DNA of 64,000 nucleotides, from positions 7,194,001 through 7,258,000 of the forward strand of contig NC_079876.1 of assembly GCF_029227915.1 (NCBI RefSeq), given 5' to 3'. A model generated the notes under the pieces. That model did no database searches, was not told where the DNA came from, and worked only from the letters and a program-made list of their open reading frames with translations. Of this stretch, positions 46,500 to 58,919 are shown piece by piece. A program made the position numbers and the translations under genes. Within the stretch, counting starts at the first letter, position 1, and each line of letters starts with the position of its first letter. This DNA comes from Hydractinia symbiolongicarpus (Eukaryota > Cnidaria > Hydrozoa > Anthoathecata > Hydractiniidae).

Positions 46500-48515
46500 T
46501 TTTGAAAACTACAAGTCTCATGCGTTTAGTGGTAAAAAAAAATATAAAAAATCGTTCGGGAAATGAGTTTACTCCCTGGGTACTTTCTTTGTATACTTTT
46601 GACTATACGGGTCGAGTCCGGGGTTTACGGGAAATGGCGGTTTTTCGTTTGCCGGCGATTAAACTTCTTTTATTCAGCGTCTCATCAAAAATGAAAACAT
46701 TTTTGAAAACTACAAGTCTCATGCGTTTTAGTGGTGAAAAAAAAATTTAAAAAATCGTTCGGGAAATGATTTTACTCCCTGGGTACTTTCTTTGTATACA
46801 TTCGACTATACGGGCCAAGCCCCGGATTTACGGGAAAACGCGGCATGTCGTTTGCCGGCGATTAAACCTCTTTCATTAAGCGTCTCATCAAAAATGAAAA
46901 CATTTTTGAAAACTACAAGTCTCATGCGTTTTAGTGGTGAAAAAATAATTTAAAAAATCGTTCGGGAAATGAGTTTACTCCCGGGGCACTTTCTTTGTAT
47001 ACTTTTGACTATACGGGCCGAGTCCGGGATTTACGGGAAATCGCGGATTTTCGTTTGCCGGCGATTAAACTTCTTTTATTTAGCGTCCCATCAAATATGA
47101 AAATATTTTTGAAAACTACAAGTCTCATGCGTTTAGTGGTAAAAAAATAATATAAAAAATCGTTCGGGAAATGAGTTTACTCCCTGGGTACTTTCTTTGT
47201 ATACTTTTGTCTATACGGGTCAAGTCCGGGGTTTACGGAAAATGGCGGGTTTTCGTTTGCCGGCGATTAAACTTCTTTTATTCAGCGTCTCATCAAAAAT
47301 GAAAACGTTTTTGAAAACCACAAGTCTCATGCGTTTTAGTGGTGAAAAGATAATTTAAAAAATCGTTTTGGAAATGAGGTTACTCACAGGGTACTTTCTT
47401 TGTATACATTCGACTATACGGGCCAAGCCCGGGATTTACGGGAAATCGTGGATTTTCGTTTGCTGGCGATTAAACCACTTTCATTAAGCGTCTCAGCAAA
47501 AATGAAAACATTTCTGAAAACTACAAGTCTCATGCGTTTTAGTGGTGAAAAAATAATTTAAAAAATCGTTCGGGAAATGTGTTTACTCACAGGGTACTTT
47601 CTTTGTATACATTCGAATATACGGGCCAAGCCCGGGATTTACGGGAAATCGCGGGATTTCGTTTGCCGGCGATTAAACATCTTTCATTAAGCGTCTCATC
47701 AAAAATGAAAACATTGTTGAAAACTACAAGTCTCATGCGTTTTAGTGGTGAAAAAATAATTTAAAATATCGTTCGGGAAATGAGTTTACTCCCTGGGTAC
47801 TTTCTTTGTATACTTTGGACTATACGGGCCGAGTCCGGGATTTACGGGAAATCGCGGATTTTCGTTTGAGGGCGATTAAACTTCTTTTATTCAGCGTGTC
47901 ATCAAAAATGAAAACATTTTTGAAAACTACAAGTCTCATGCGTTGTAGTGGTGAAAAAATAATTTTAAAAATCGTTCGGAAAATGAGTTTACTCCCTGGG
48001 TACTTTCTTTGTATACTTTTGACTATACGGGCCGAGTCCGGGGTTTACGGGAAATTGAGGGTTTTTGTTTGCCGGCGATTAAACTTCTTTTATTCAGTGT
48101 CTCATCAAAAATGAAAACATTTTTAAAAACTACAAGTCTCATGCGTTGTAGTGGTGAAAAAATAATTAAAAAAATCGTTCGGAAAATGAGTTTACTCCCT
48201 GGGTAATTTCTTTGTATACTTTTGACTATACGGGCCGAGTCCGGGGTTTACGGGAAATGGCGGGTTTTCGTTTGCCGGCGATTAAACTTCTTTTATTCAG
48301 CACCTCATCAAAAATGAAAACATTTTAAAAAACTATAAGTCTCATGGGTTTTAGTGGTGAAATAATAATTTAAAAAATCGTTCGGGAAATGAGTTTACAT
48401 CCCGGGTACTTTCTTTACTATACGGGCCGAGTCCGGGATTTACGGGAAATCGCATGTTTTCGTTTGCCGGCGATTAAACTTCTTTTATTCAGCGTCTCAT
48501 CAAAAATGAAAACAT
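46500..48515 (-). repeat. 2,016-bp higher-order repeat, copy 1
   Basis: This block of about ten monomers is repeated at an offset of 2,016. Shared private changes are GGCGGTTTTTCG, GGGGCACTTTC, TTTTGTCTAT, AAAACGTTTTTG, ATGAGGTTACTC, TTTAAAATATCG, CAGCGTGTCATC and AAATTGAGGG. The presence of all of them in both copies shows a recent duplication. Confidence 0.88.
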
Positions 48516-50555
48516 TTTTGAAAACTACAAGTCTCATGCGTTTAGTGGTAAAAAAAAATATAAAAAATCGTTCGGGAAATGAGTTTACTCCCTGGGTACT
48601 TTCTTTGTATACTTTTGACTATACGGGTCGAGTCCGGGGTTTACGGGAAATGGCGGTTTTTCGTTTGCCGGCGATTAAACTTCTTTTATTCAGCGTCTCA
48701 TCAAAAATGAAAACATTTTTGAAAACTACAAGTCTCATGCGTTTTAGTGGTGAAAAAAAAATTTAAAGAATCGTTCGGGAAATGATTTTACTTCCTGGGT
48801 ACTTTCTTTGTATACATTCGACTATACGGGCCAAGCCCCGGATTTACGGGAAAACGCGGCATGTCGTTCGCTGGCGATTAAACCTCTTTCATTAAGCGTC
48901 TCATCAAAAATGAAAACATTTTTGAAAACTACAAGTCTCATGCGTTTTAGTGGTGAAAAAATAATTTAAAAAATCGTTCGGGAAATGAGTTTACTCCCGG
49001 GGCACTTTCTTTGTATACTTTTGACTATACGGGCCGAGTCCGGGATTTACGGGAAATCGCGGATTTTCGTTTGCCGGCGATTAAACTTCTTTTATTTAGC
49101 GTCCCATCAAATATGAAAATATTTTTGAAAACTACAAGTCTCATGCGTTTAGTGGTAAAAAAATAATATAAAAAATCGTTCGGGAAATGAGTTTACTCCC
49201 TGGGTACTTTCTTTGTATACTTTTGTCTATGCGGGTCAAGTCCGGGGTTTACGGAAAATGGCGGGTTTTCGTTTGCCGGCGATTAAACTTCTTTTATTCA
49301 GCGTCTCATCAAAAATGAAAACGTTTTTGAAAACCACAAGTCTCATGCGTTTTAGTGGTGAAAAGATAATTTAAAAAATCGTTTTGGAAATGAGGTTACT
49401 CACAGGGTACTTTCTTTGTATACATTCGACTATACGGGCCAAGCCCGGGATTTACGGGAAATCGTGGATTTTCGTTTGCTGGCGATTAAACCACTTTCAT
49501 TAAGCGTCTCAGCAAAAATGAAAACATTTCTGAAAACTACAAGTCTCATGCGTTTTAGTGGTGAAAAAATAATTTAAAAAATCGTTCGGGAAATGTGTTT
49601 ACTCACAGGGTACTTTCTTTGTATACATTCGACTATACGGGCCAAGCCCGGGATTTACGGGAAATCGCGGGATTTCGTTTGCCGGCGATTAAACATCTTT
49701 CATTAAGCGTCTCATCAAAAATGAAAACATTTTTGAAAACTACAAGTCTCATGCGTTTTAGTGGTGAAAAAATAATTTAAAATATCGTTCGGGAAATGAG
49801 TTTACTCCCTGGGTACTTTCTTTGTATACTTTGGACTATACGGGCCGAGTCCGGGATTTACGGGAAATCGCGGATTTTCGTTTGAGGGCGATTAAACTTC
49901 TTTTATTCAGCGTGTCATCAAAAATGAAAACATTTTTGAAAACTACAAGTCTCATGCGTTGTAGTGGTGAAAAAATAGTTTTAAAAATCGTTCGGAAAAT
50001 GAGTTTACTCCCTGGGTACTTTCTTTGTATACTTTTGACTATACGGGCCGAGTCCGGGGTTTACGGGAAATTGAGGGTTTTTGTTTGCCGGCGATTAAAC
50101 TTCTTTTATTCAGCGTCTCATCAAAAATGAAAACATTTTTAAAAACTACAAGTCTCATGCGTTGTAGTGGTGAAAAAATAATTAAAAAAATCGTTCGGAA
50201 AATGAGTTTACTCCCTGGGTAATTTCTTTGTATACTTTTGACTATACGAGCCGAGTCCGGGGTTTACGGGAAATGGCGGGTTTTCGTTTGCCGGCGATTA
50301 AACTTCTTTTATTCAGCATCTCATCAAAAATGAAAACATTTTAAAAAACTATAAGTCTCATGGGTTTTAGTGGTGAAATAATAATTTAAAAAATCGTTCG
50401 GGAAATGAGTTTACATCCCGGGTACTTTCTTTACTATACGGGGCGAGTCCGGGATTTACGGGAAATCGCATGTTTTCGTTTGCCGGCGATTAAACTTCTT
50501 TTATTCAGCGTCTCATCAAAAATGAAAACATTTTTGAAAACTACAAGTCTCATGC
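48516..50555 (-). repeat. 2,016-bp higher-order repeat, copy 2
   Basis: The second copy has only a few differences (GTTTACTTCCTGGG near 48,789, CGTTCGCTGGCG near 48,868, AAAATAGTTTTAAAAATCG near 49,975). It joins copy 1 inside a monomer, at CTCATGCG/TTTAGTGG. It ends where the intact TTTTAGTGGTGAAAAAAAAA unit and a 59-bp partial duplication follow. Confidence 0.87.
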
Positions 50556-53500
50556 GTTTTAGTGGTGAAAAAAAAATTTAAAAAATCGTTCTGGAAATGA
50601 GTTTACTCCCTGGGTACTTAGTGGTGAAAATATAATTTAAAAAATTGTTCGGGAAATGAGTTTACACCCTGGTTACTTTCTTTGTATACTTTTGACTATA
50701 CGGGCCGAGTCCGGGATTTACGGGAAATCGCAGGTTTTCGTTTGCCGGCGATTAAACTTCTTTTATTTAGCGTCCCATCAAATATGAAAATATTTTTGAA
50801 AACTACAAGTCTCATGCGTTTAGTGGTAAAAAAATAATATAAAAAATCGTTCGGGAAATGAGTTTACTCCCTGGGTACTTTCTTTGTATACTTTTGACTA
50901 TACGGGTCGAGTCCGGGGTTTACGGGAAATAGCGGGTTTTCGTTTGCCGGCGAATAAACTTCTTTTATTCAGCGTCTCATCAAAAATGAAAACATTTTTG
51001 AAAACTACAAGTCTCATGCGTTTTAGTGGTGAAAAAAAAATTTAAAAAATCGTTCGGGAAATGAGTTTACTCCCTGGGTACTTTCTTTGTATACATTGGC
51101 CTATACGGGCCAAGCCCCGGATTTACGGGAAAACGCGGCATGTCGTTTGCCGGCGATTAAACCTCTTTCATTAAGGGTCTCATCAAAAATGAAAACATTT
51201 TTGAAACTACAAGTCTCATGAGTTTTAGTGGTGAAAAAATAATTTAAAAAATCGTTCGGGAAATGAGTTTACTCCCGGGGTACTTTCTTTGTATACTTTT
51301 GACTATACGGGCCGAGTCCGGGATTTACGGGAAATCGCGGATTTTCGTTTGCCGGCGATTAAACTTCTTTTATTTAGCGTCCCATCAAATATGAAAATAT
51401 TTTTGAAAACTACAAGTCTCATGCGTTTAGTGGTAAAAAAATAATATAAAAAATCGTTCGGGAAGTGAGTTTACTCCCTGGGTACTTTCTTTGTATACTT
51501 TTGTCTATACGGGTTGAGTCCGGGGTTTACGGGAAATGGCGGGTTTTCGTTTGCCGGCGATTAAACTTCTTTAATTCAGCGTCTCATCAAAAATGAAAAC
51601 ATTTTTGAAAACCACAAGTCTCATGCGTTTTAGTGGTGAAAAGATAATTTAAAAAATCGTTTTGGAAATGAGTTTACTCACAGGGTACTTTCTTTGTATA
51701 CATTCGACTATACGGGCCAAGCCCGGCATTTACGGGAAATCGTGGATTTTCGTTTGCTGGCGATTAAACCACTTTCATTAAGCGTCTCAGCAAAAATGAA
51801 AACATTTCTGAAAACTACAAGTCTCATGCGTTTTAGTGGTGAAAAAATAATTTAAAAAATCGTTCGGGAAATGAGTTTACTCCCTGGGTACTTTCTTTGT
51901 GTACTTTTGACTATACGGGCCGAGTCCGGGGTTTACGGGAAATTGCAGGTTTTCGTTTGCCGGCGATTAAACTTCTTTTATTCAGTGTCTCATCAAAAAT
52001 GAAAACATTTTTAAAAACTACAAGTCTCATGCGTTGTAGTGGTGAAAAAATAATTAAAAAAATCGTTCGGAAAATGAGTTTACTCCCTGGGTAATTTCTT
52101 TGTATACTTTTGACTATACGGGCCGAGTCCGGGGTTTACGGGAAATGGCGGGTTTTCGTTTGCCGGGAATTAAACTTCTTTTATTCAGCGTCTCATCAAA
52201 AATGAAAACATTTTTAAAAACTATAAGTCTCATGGGTTTTAGTGGTGAAATAATAATTTAAAAAATCGTTCGGGAAATGAGTTTACATCCCGGGTACTTT
52301 CTTTACTATACGGGCCGAGTCCAGGATTTACGGGAAATGGCAGGTTTTCGTTTGCCGGCGATTAAACTTCTTTTATTCAGCGTCTCATCAAAAATGAAAA
52401 CATTTTTAAAAACTACAAGTCTCATGCGTTTTAGTGGTGAAAAAAAATTAAAAAATCGTTCCGGAAATGAGTTTACTCCCGGGGTACTTTCTTTGTATAC
52501 TTTTGACTATACGGGCCGAGTCCGGGATTTACTGGAAATCGCGGATTTTCGTTTGCCGGCGATTAAACTTCTTTTATTTAGCGTCCCATCAAATATGAAA
52601 ATATTTTTGAAAACTACAAGTCTCAGGCGTTTAGTGGTAAAAAAATAATATAAAAAATCGTTCGGGAAATGAGTTTACTCCCTGGGTACTTTCTTTGTAT
52701 ACTTTTGTCTATACGGGTCGAGTCCGGGGTTTACGGGAAATAGCGGGTTTTCGTTTGCAGGCGATTAAACTTCTTTTATTCAACGTCTCATCAAAAATGA
52801 AAACATTTTTGAAAACCACAAGTCTCATGCGTTTTAGTGGTGAAAAAATAATTTAAAAAATCGTTCGGGAAATGTGTTTACTCACAGGGTACTTTCTTTG
52901 TATACATTCGACTATACGGGCCAAGCCCGGGATTTACGGGAAATCGCGGGATTTCGTTTGCCGGCGATTAAAACTCTTTCATTAAGCGTCTCATCAAAAA
53001 TGAAAACATTTTTGAAAACTACAAGTCTCATGCGTTTTAGTGGTGAAAAAATAATTTAAAAAATCGTTCGGGAAATGAGTTTACTCCCTGGGTACTTTCT
53101 TTGTATACTTTTGACTATACGGGTCGAGTCCGGGGTTTACGGGAAATGGCGGGTTTTCGTTTGCCGGCGATTAAACTTCTTTTATTCAGCGTCTCATCAA
53201 AAATGAAAACATTTTTGAAAACCACAAGTCTCATGCGTTTTAGTGGTGAAAAGATAATTTAAAAAATCGTTTTGGAAATGAGTTTACTCACAGGGTACTT
53301 TCTTTGTATACATTCGACTATACGGGCCAAGCCCGGGATTTACGGGAAATCGTGGATTTTCGTTTGCTGGCGATTAAACCACTTTCATTAAGCGTCTCAG
53401 CAAAAATGAAAACATTTCTGAAAACTACAAGTCTCATGCGTTTTCGTGGTGAAAAAATAATTTAAAAAATCGTTCGGGAAATGTGTTTACTCACAGGGTA

Positions 53501-54430
53501 CTTTCTTTGTATACATTCGACTATACGGGCCAAGCCCGGGATTTACGGGAAATCGCAGGATTTCGTTTGCCGGCGATTAAACCTCTTTCATTAAGCGTCT
53601 CATCAAAAATGAAAACATTTTTGAAAACTACAAGTCTCATACGTTTTAGTGGTGAAAAAATAATTTAAAAAATCGTTCGGGAAATGAGTTTACTCCCTGG
53701 GTACTTTCTTTGTATACTTTGGACTATACGGGCCGAGTCCGGGATTTACGGGAAATCGCGGATTTTCGTTTGAGGGCGATTAAACTTCTTTTATTCAGCA
53801 TCTCATCAAAAATGAAAGCATTTTTGAAAACTAGAAGTCTCATGCGTTGTAGTGGTGAAAAAATAATTTAAAAAATCGTTCGGAAAATGAGTTTACTCCC
53901 TGGGTACTTTCTTTGTATACTTTTGACTATACGGGCCGAGTCCGGGGTTTACGGGAAATTGCAGGTTTTCGTTTGCCGGCGATTAAACTTCTTTTATTCA
54001 GTGTCTCATCAAAAATGAAAACATTTTTAAAAACTACAAGTCTCATGCGTTGTAGTGGTGAAAAAATAATTAAAAAAATCGTTCGGAAAATGAGTTTACT
54101 CCCTGGGTAATTTCTTTGTATACTTTTGACTATACGGGCCGAGTCCGGGGTTTACGGGAAATGGCGGGTTTTCGTTTGCCGGCAATTAAACTTCTTTTAT
54201 TCAGCGTCTCATCAAAAATGAAAACATTTTTAAAAACTATAAGTCTCATGGGTTTTAGTGGTGAAATAATAATTTAAAAAATCGTTCGGGAAATGAGTTT
54301 ACATCCCTGGTACTTTCTTTACTATACGGGCCGAGTCCAGGAGTTACGGGAAATCGCAAGTTTTCGTTTGCCGGCGATTAAACTTCTTTTATTCAGCGTC
54401 TCATCAAAAATGAAAACATTTTTAAAAACT
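50556..54430 (-). repeat. Mixed right-arm block
   Basis: This block carries the same unit types as the 2,075- and 2,016-bp HORs but in broken order. A 59-bp joint lies at 50612, TTTTGTCTATACGGG near 51,500 and 52,703, GTGTACTTTTGAC near 51,900, 192-bp units near 52,302 and 54,317, and TTTGAGGGCG near 53,770. Part of it (52.86-53.46 kb) repeats after about 609 bp (52874 to 53483), that is three monomers. Confidence 0.75.
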
Positions 54431-54499
54431 ACAAGTCTCATGCGTTTTAGTGGTGAAAAAAAAATTTAAAAAATCGTTCCGGAAATGAGTTTACTCCCT

Positions 54500-55813
54500 G
54501 GGTACTTAGTGGTGAAAATATAATTTGAAAAATTGTTCGGGAAATGAGTTTACTCCCTGGGTACTTTCTTTGTATACTTTTGACTATACGGGTCGAGTCC
54601 GGGGTTTACGGGAAATGGCGGGTTTTCGTTTGCCGGCGATTAAACTTCTTTTATTCAGCGTCTCATCAAAAATGAAAACATTTTTGAAAACTACAAGTCT
54701 CATGCGTTTTAGTGGTGAAAAAATAATTAAAAAAATCGTTCGGAAAATGAGTTTACTCCCTGGGTAATTTCTTTGTATACTTTTGACTATACGGGCCGAG
54801 TCCGGGATTTACGGGAAATGGCGGGTTTTCGTTTGCCGGCAATTAAACTTCTTTTATTCAGCGTCTCATCAAAAATGAAAACATTTATAAAAACTATAAG
54901 TCTCATGGGTTTTAGTGGTGAAATAATAATTTAAAAAATCGTTCGGGAAATGAGTTTACATCCCGGGTACTTTCTTTACTATACGGGCCGAGTCCAGGAT
55001 TTACGGGAAATCGCAGGTTTTCGTTTGCCGGCGATTAAACTTCTTTTATTCAGCGTCTCATCAAAAATGAAAACATTTTTAAAAACTACAAGTCTCATGC
55101 GTTTTAGTGGTGAAAAAAAAATTTAAAAAATCGTTCCGGAAATGAGTTTACTCCCTGGGTACTTAGTGGTGAAAATATAATTTAAAAAATTGTTCGGGAA
55201 ATGAGTTTACTCCCTGGGTACTTTCTTTGTATACTTTTGACTATACGGGTCGAGTCCGGGGTTTACGGGAAATGGCGGGTTTTCGTTTGCCGGCGATTAA
55301 ACTTCTTTTATTCAGCGTCTCATCAAAAATGAAAACATTTTTGAAAACTACAAGTCTCATGCGTTTTAGTGGTGAAAAAATAATTAAAAAAATCGTTCGG
55401 AAAATGAGTTTACTCCCTGGGTAATTTCTTTGTATACTTTTGACTATACGGGCCGAGTCCGGGGTTTACGGGAAATGGCGGGTTTTCGTTTGCCGGCAAT
55501 TAAACTTCTTTTATTCAGCGTCTCATCAAAAATGAAAACATTTATAAAAACTATAAGTCTCATGGGTTTTAGTGGTGAAATAATAATTTAAAAAATCGTT
55601 CGGGAAATGAGTTTACATCCCGGGTACTTTCTTTACTATACGGGCCGAGTCCAGGATTTACGGGAAATCGCAGGTTTTCGTTTGCCGGCGATTAAACTTC
55701 TTTTATTCAGCGTCTCATCAAAAATGAAAACATTTTTAAAAACTACAAGTCTCATGCGTTTTAGTGGTGAAAAAAAAATTTAAAAAATCGTTCCGGAAAT
55801 GAGTTTACTCCCT
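54500..55813 (-). repeat. 657-bp trimeric HOR, two units
   Basis: Successive 59-bp joints at 54500, 55157 and 55814 are exactly 657 bp apart. The unit is two 203-bp monomers (GGGTCGAGTCCGGGG type and GGGTAATTTC type), one 192-bp monomer (TTTCTTTACTATACGG) and the 59-bp piece: 203+203+192+59 = 657. The following interval to 56674 is 860 bp, that is 657 plus one more 203-bp unit. Confidence 0.92.
55247..55279 (+). other. Four-run G3 tract, G-quadruplex candidate (example)
   Basis: Four G runs (55247-55249, 55258-55261, 55267-55269, 55277-55279) are separated by loops of 8, 5 and 7 nt. One loop is a base longer than the usual 1-7 nt rule, so folding is plausible but not assured. The same arrangement recurs in every right-arm monomer carrying GGGTTTACGGGAAATGGCGGG-like sequence and in the GGGCCAAGCCCGGG type. 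It lies on the - strand in the left arm. Left-arm monomers with CCTGCG instead of CCCGCG lack the fourth run. Confidence 0.5.
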
Positions 55814-56702
55814 GGGTACTTAGTGGTGAAAATATAATTTAAAAAATTGTTCGGGAAATGAGTTTACTCCCTGGGTACTTTCTTTGTATACTTTTGACTA
55901 TACGGGTCGAGTCCGGGGTTTACGGGAAATGGCGGGTTTTCGTTTGCCGGCGATTAAACTTCTTTTATTCAGCGTCTCATCAAAAATGAAAACATTTTTG
56001 AAAACTACAAGTCTCATGCGTTTTAGTGGTGAAAAAATAATTTAAAAAATCGTTCGGGAAATGAGTTTACTCCCTGGGTACTTTCTTTGTATACTTTTGA
56101 CTATACGGGTCGAGTCCGGAGTTTACGGGAAATGGCGGGTTTTCGTTTGCCGGCGATTAAACTTCTTTTATTCAGCGTCTCATCAAAAATGAAAACATTT
56201 TTGAAAACTACAAGTCTCATGCGTTTTAGTGGTGAAAAAATAATTAAAAAAATCGTTCGGAAAATGAGTTTACTCCCTGGGTAATTTCTTTGTATACTTT
56301 TGACTATACTGGCCGAGTCCGGGGTTTACGGGAAATGGCGGGTTTTCGTTTGCCGGCAATTAAACTTCTTTTATTCAGCGTCTCATCAAAAATGAAAACA
56401 TTTTTAAAAACTATAAGTCTCATGGGTTTTAGTGGTGAAATAATAATTTAAAAAATCGTTCGGGAAATGAGTTTACATCCCGGGTACTTTCTTTACTATA
56501 CGGGCCGAGTCCAGGATTTACGGGAAATCGCAGGTTTTCGTTTGCCGGCGATTAAACTTCTTTTATTCAGCGTCTCATCAAAAATGAAAACATTTTTAAA
56601 AACTACAAGTCTCATGCGTTTTAGTGGTGAAAAAAAAATTTAAAAAATCGTTCCGGAAATGAGTTTACTCCCTGGGTACTTAGTGGTGAAAATATAATTT
56701 AA

Positions 56703-57299
56703 AAAATTGTTCGGGAAATGCGTTTACTCCCTGGGTACTTTCTTTGTATACTTTTGACTCTACGGGTCGAGTCCGGGGTTTACGGAAAATGGCGGGTTTT
56801 CGTTTGCCGGCGATTAAACTTCTTTTATTCAGCGTCTCATCAAAAATGAAAACATTTTTGAAAACTACAAGTCTCATGCGTTTTAGTGGTGAAAAAATAA
56901 TTTAAAAAATCGTTCGGGAAATGAGTTTACTCCCTGGGTACTTTCTTTGTATATTTTTGACTATACGCACCCAGCCGGGATTTACGGGAGATCGTGGGTT
57001 TTCGTTTGCCGGCGATTAAACTTCTTTTATTCAGCGTTTCATCAAAAATGAAAACATTTTTAAAAACTACAAGTCTTATGCGTTTTAGTGGTGAAAAAAT
57101 AATTTAAAAAATCGTTCTGGAAATGAGTTTACTCACAGGGTACTTTCTTTGTATACATTAAACTATACGGGCCAAGCCCGGGATTTACGGAAATCGCGGG
57201 TATTCGTTTTCCGGCGATTAAACCTCTTTCATTAAGCGTCTCATCAAAAATGAAAACATTTTTGAAAATTACAAGTCTCATGCGTTTTAGTGGTGAAAA
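56703..57299 (-). repeat. Three monomers between HOR blocks
   Basis: Included are a GACTCTACGGGTCGAG unit, an ACGCACCCAGCCGGG unit with CTTATGCG (the B type otherwise seen next to the switch) and a CATTAAACTATACGGGCC unit. The B-type monomer is about 25 kb from its relatives at 32.4 and 33.4 kb. Nothing but monomer sequence is present. Confidence 0.75.
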
Positions 57300-58919
57300 A
57301 AAAATTTAAATATTCGTTCGGGAAATGAGTTTACTCCCTGGGTACTTTCTTTGTATACTATCGACTATACGGGCCAAGCCCCGGATTTACGGGAAAACGC
57401 GGCATGTCGTTTGCCGGCGATTAAACCTCTTTCATTAAGCGTCTCATCAAAAATGAAAACATTTTTGAAAACTACAAGTCTCATGCGTTTTAGTGGTGAA
57501 AAAATAATTTAAAAAATCGTTCGGGAAATGAGTTTACTCCTGGGGTACTTTCTTTGTATACTTTTGACTATACGGGCCGAGTCCGGGATTTACGGGAAAT
57601 CGCGGATTTTCGTTTGCCGGCGATTAAACTTCTTTTATTTAGCGTCCCATCAAATATGAAAATATTTTTGAAAACTACAAGTCTCATGCGTTTAGTGGTA
57701 AAAAAATAATATAAAAAATCGTTCGGGAAATGAGTTTACTCCCTGGGTACTTTCTTTGTATACTTTTGACTATACGGGTCGAGTCCGGGGTTTACGGGAA
57801 ATGGCGGGTTTTCGTTTGCCGGCGATTAAACTTCTTTTATTCAGCGTCTCATCAAAAATGAAAACATTTTTGAAAACCACAAGTCTCATGCGTTTTAGTG
57901 GTGAAAAGATAATTTAAATAATCGTTTTGGAAATGAGTTTGCTCATAGGGTACTTTCTTTGTATACATTCGACTATGCGGGCCAAGCCCGGGATTTACGG
58001 GAAATCGTGGATTTTCGTTTGCTGGCGATTAAACCACTTTCATTAAGCGTCTCAGCAAAAATGAAAACATTTTTGAAAACTACAAGTCTCATGCGTTTTA
58101 GTGGTGAAAAAATAATTTAAAAAATCGTTCGGGAAATGTGTTTACTCACAGGGTACTTTCTTTGTATTCATTCGACTATACGGGAGAAGCCCGGGATTTA
58201 CGGAAATCGCGAGTATTCGTTTTCCGGCGATTAAACCTCTTTCATTAAGCGTCTCATCAAAAATGAAAACATTTTTGAAAACTACAAGTCTCATGCGTTT
58301 TAGTGGTGAAAAAAAAATTTAAAAAATCTTTCGGGAAATGAGTTTAATCCCTGGGTACTTTCTTTGTATACATTCGACTATACGGGCCAAGCCCCGGATT
58401 TACGGGAAAACGCGGCATGTCGTTTGCCGGCGATTAAACCTCTTTCATTAAGCGTCTCATCAAAAATGAAAACATTTTTGAAAACTACAAGTCTCATGCG
58501 TTTTAGTGGTGAAAAAATAATTTAAAAAATCGTTCGGGAAATGAGTTTACTCCCGGGGTACTTTCTTTGTATACTTTTGACTATACGGGCCGCGTCCGGG
58601 ATTTACGGGAAATCGAGGATTTTCGTTTGCTGGCGATTAAACCACTTTCATCAAGCGTCTCAGCAAAAATGAAAACATTTCTGAAAACTACAAGTCTCAT
58701 GCGTTTTAGTGGTGAAAAAATAATTTAAAAAATCGTTCGGGAAATGTGTTTACTCACAGGGTACTTTCTTTGTATTCATTCGACTATACGGGCGAAGCCC
58801 GGGATTTACGGAAATCGCGGGTAATCGTTTTCCGGCGATTAAACCTCTTTCATTAAGCGTCTCATCAAAAATGAAAACATTTTTAAAAACTACAAGTCTC
58901 ATGCGTTTTAGTGGTGAAA
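57300..58919 (-). repeat. 1,620-bp higher-order repeat, copy 1
   Basis: Eight monomers recur 1,620 bp downstream. Shared marks are ACTATCGACTATACGG (57,358 and 58,978), GTTTACTCCTGGGGTAC, TTTAAATAATCG, GAGTTTGCTCA, TTTGTATTCATTCGAC, CGCGAGTATTCG and AAATCTTTCGGG. Most units carry the TTCGACTATACGGG motif. Confidence 0.85.

Larger units (their letters stand above)
54431..56702 (-). repeat. 2.27-kb segment copied 7,298 bp away, copy 1
   Basis: This segment matches 61,729-64,000 at a constant offset of 7,298, including rare private changes: TATAATTTGAAAAATTG (54,517), ACATTTATAAAAACTATAAG, GTCCGGAGTTTACGG (56,115) and TATACTGGCCGAG (56,306). A difference is AAATCGTTCCGG here against AAATCGGTCCGG near 63,087. 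Such near identity over a non-adjacent distance implies a recent copy or conversion. Confidence 0.9.

Noticed and set aside
48389-48766. Longest open frames, 120-125 codons (37682, 38492, 40567, 46388, 48389, 52277)
   Set aside because: They arise where a 201/202-bp variant with small deletions keeps the frame open across two units. The encoded stretch is the same roughly 67-residue repeat twice, with no recognisable domain and no coding signature.
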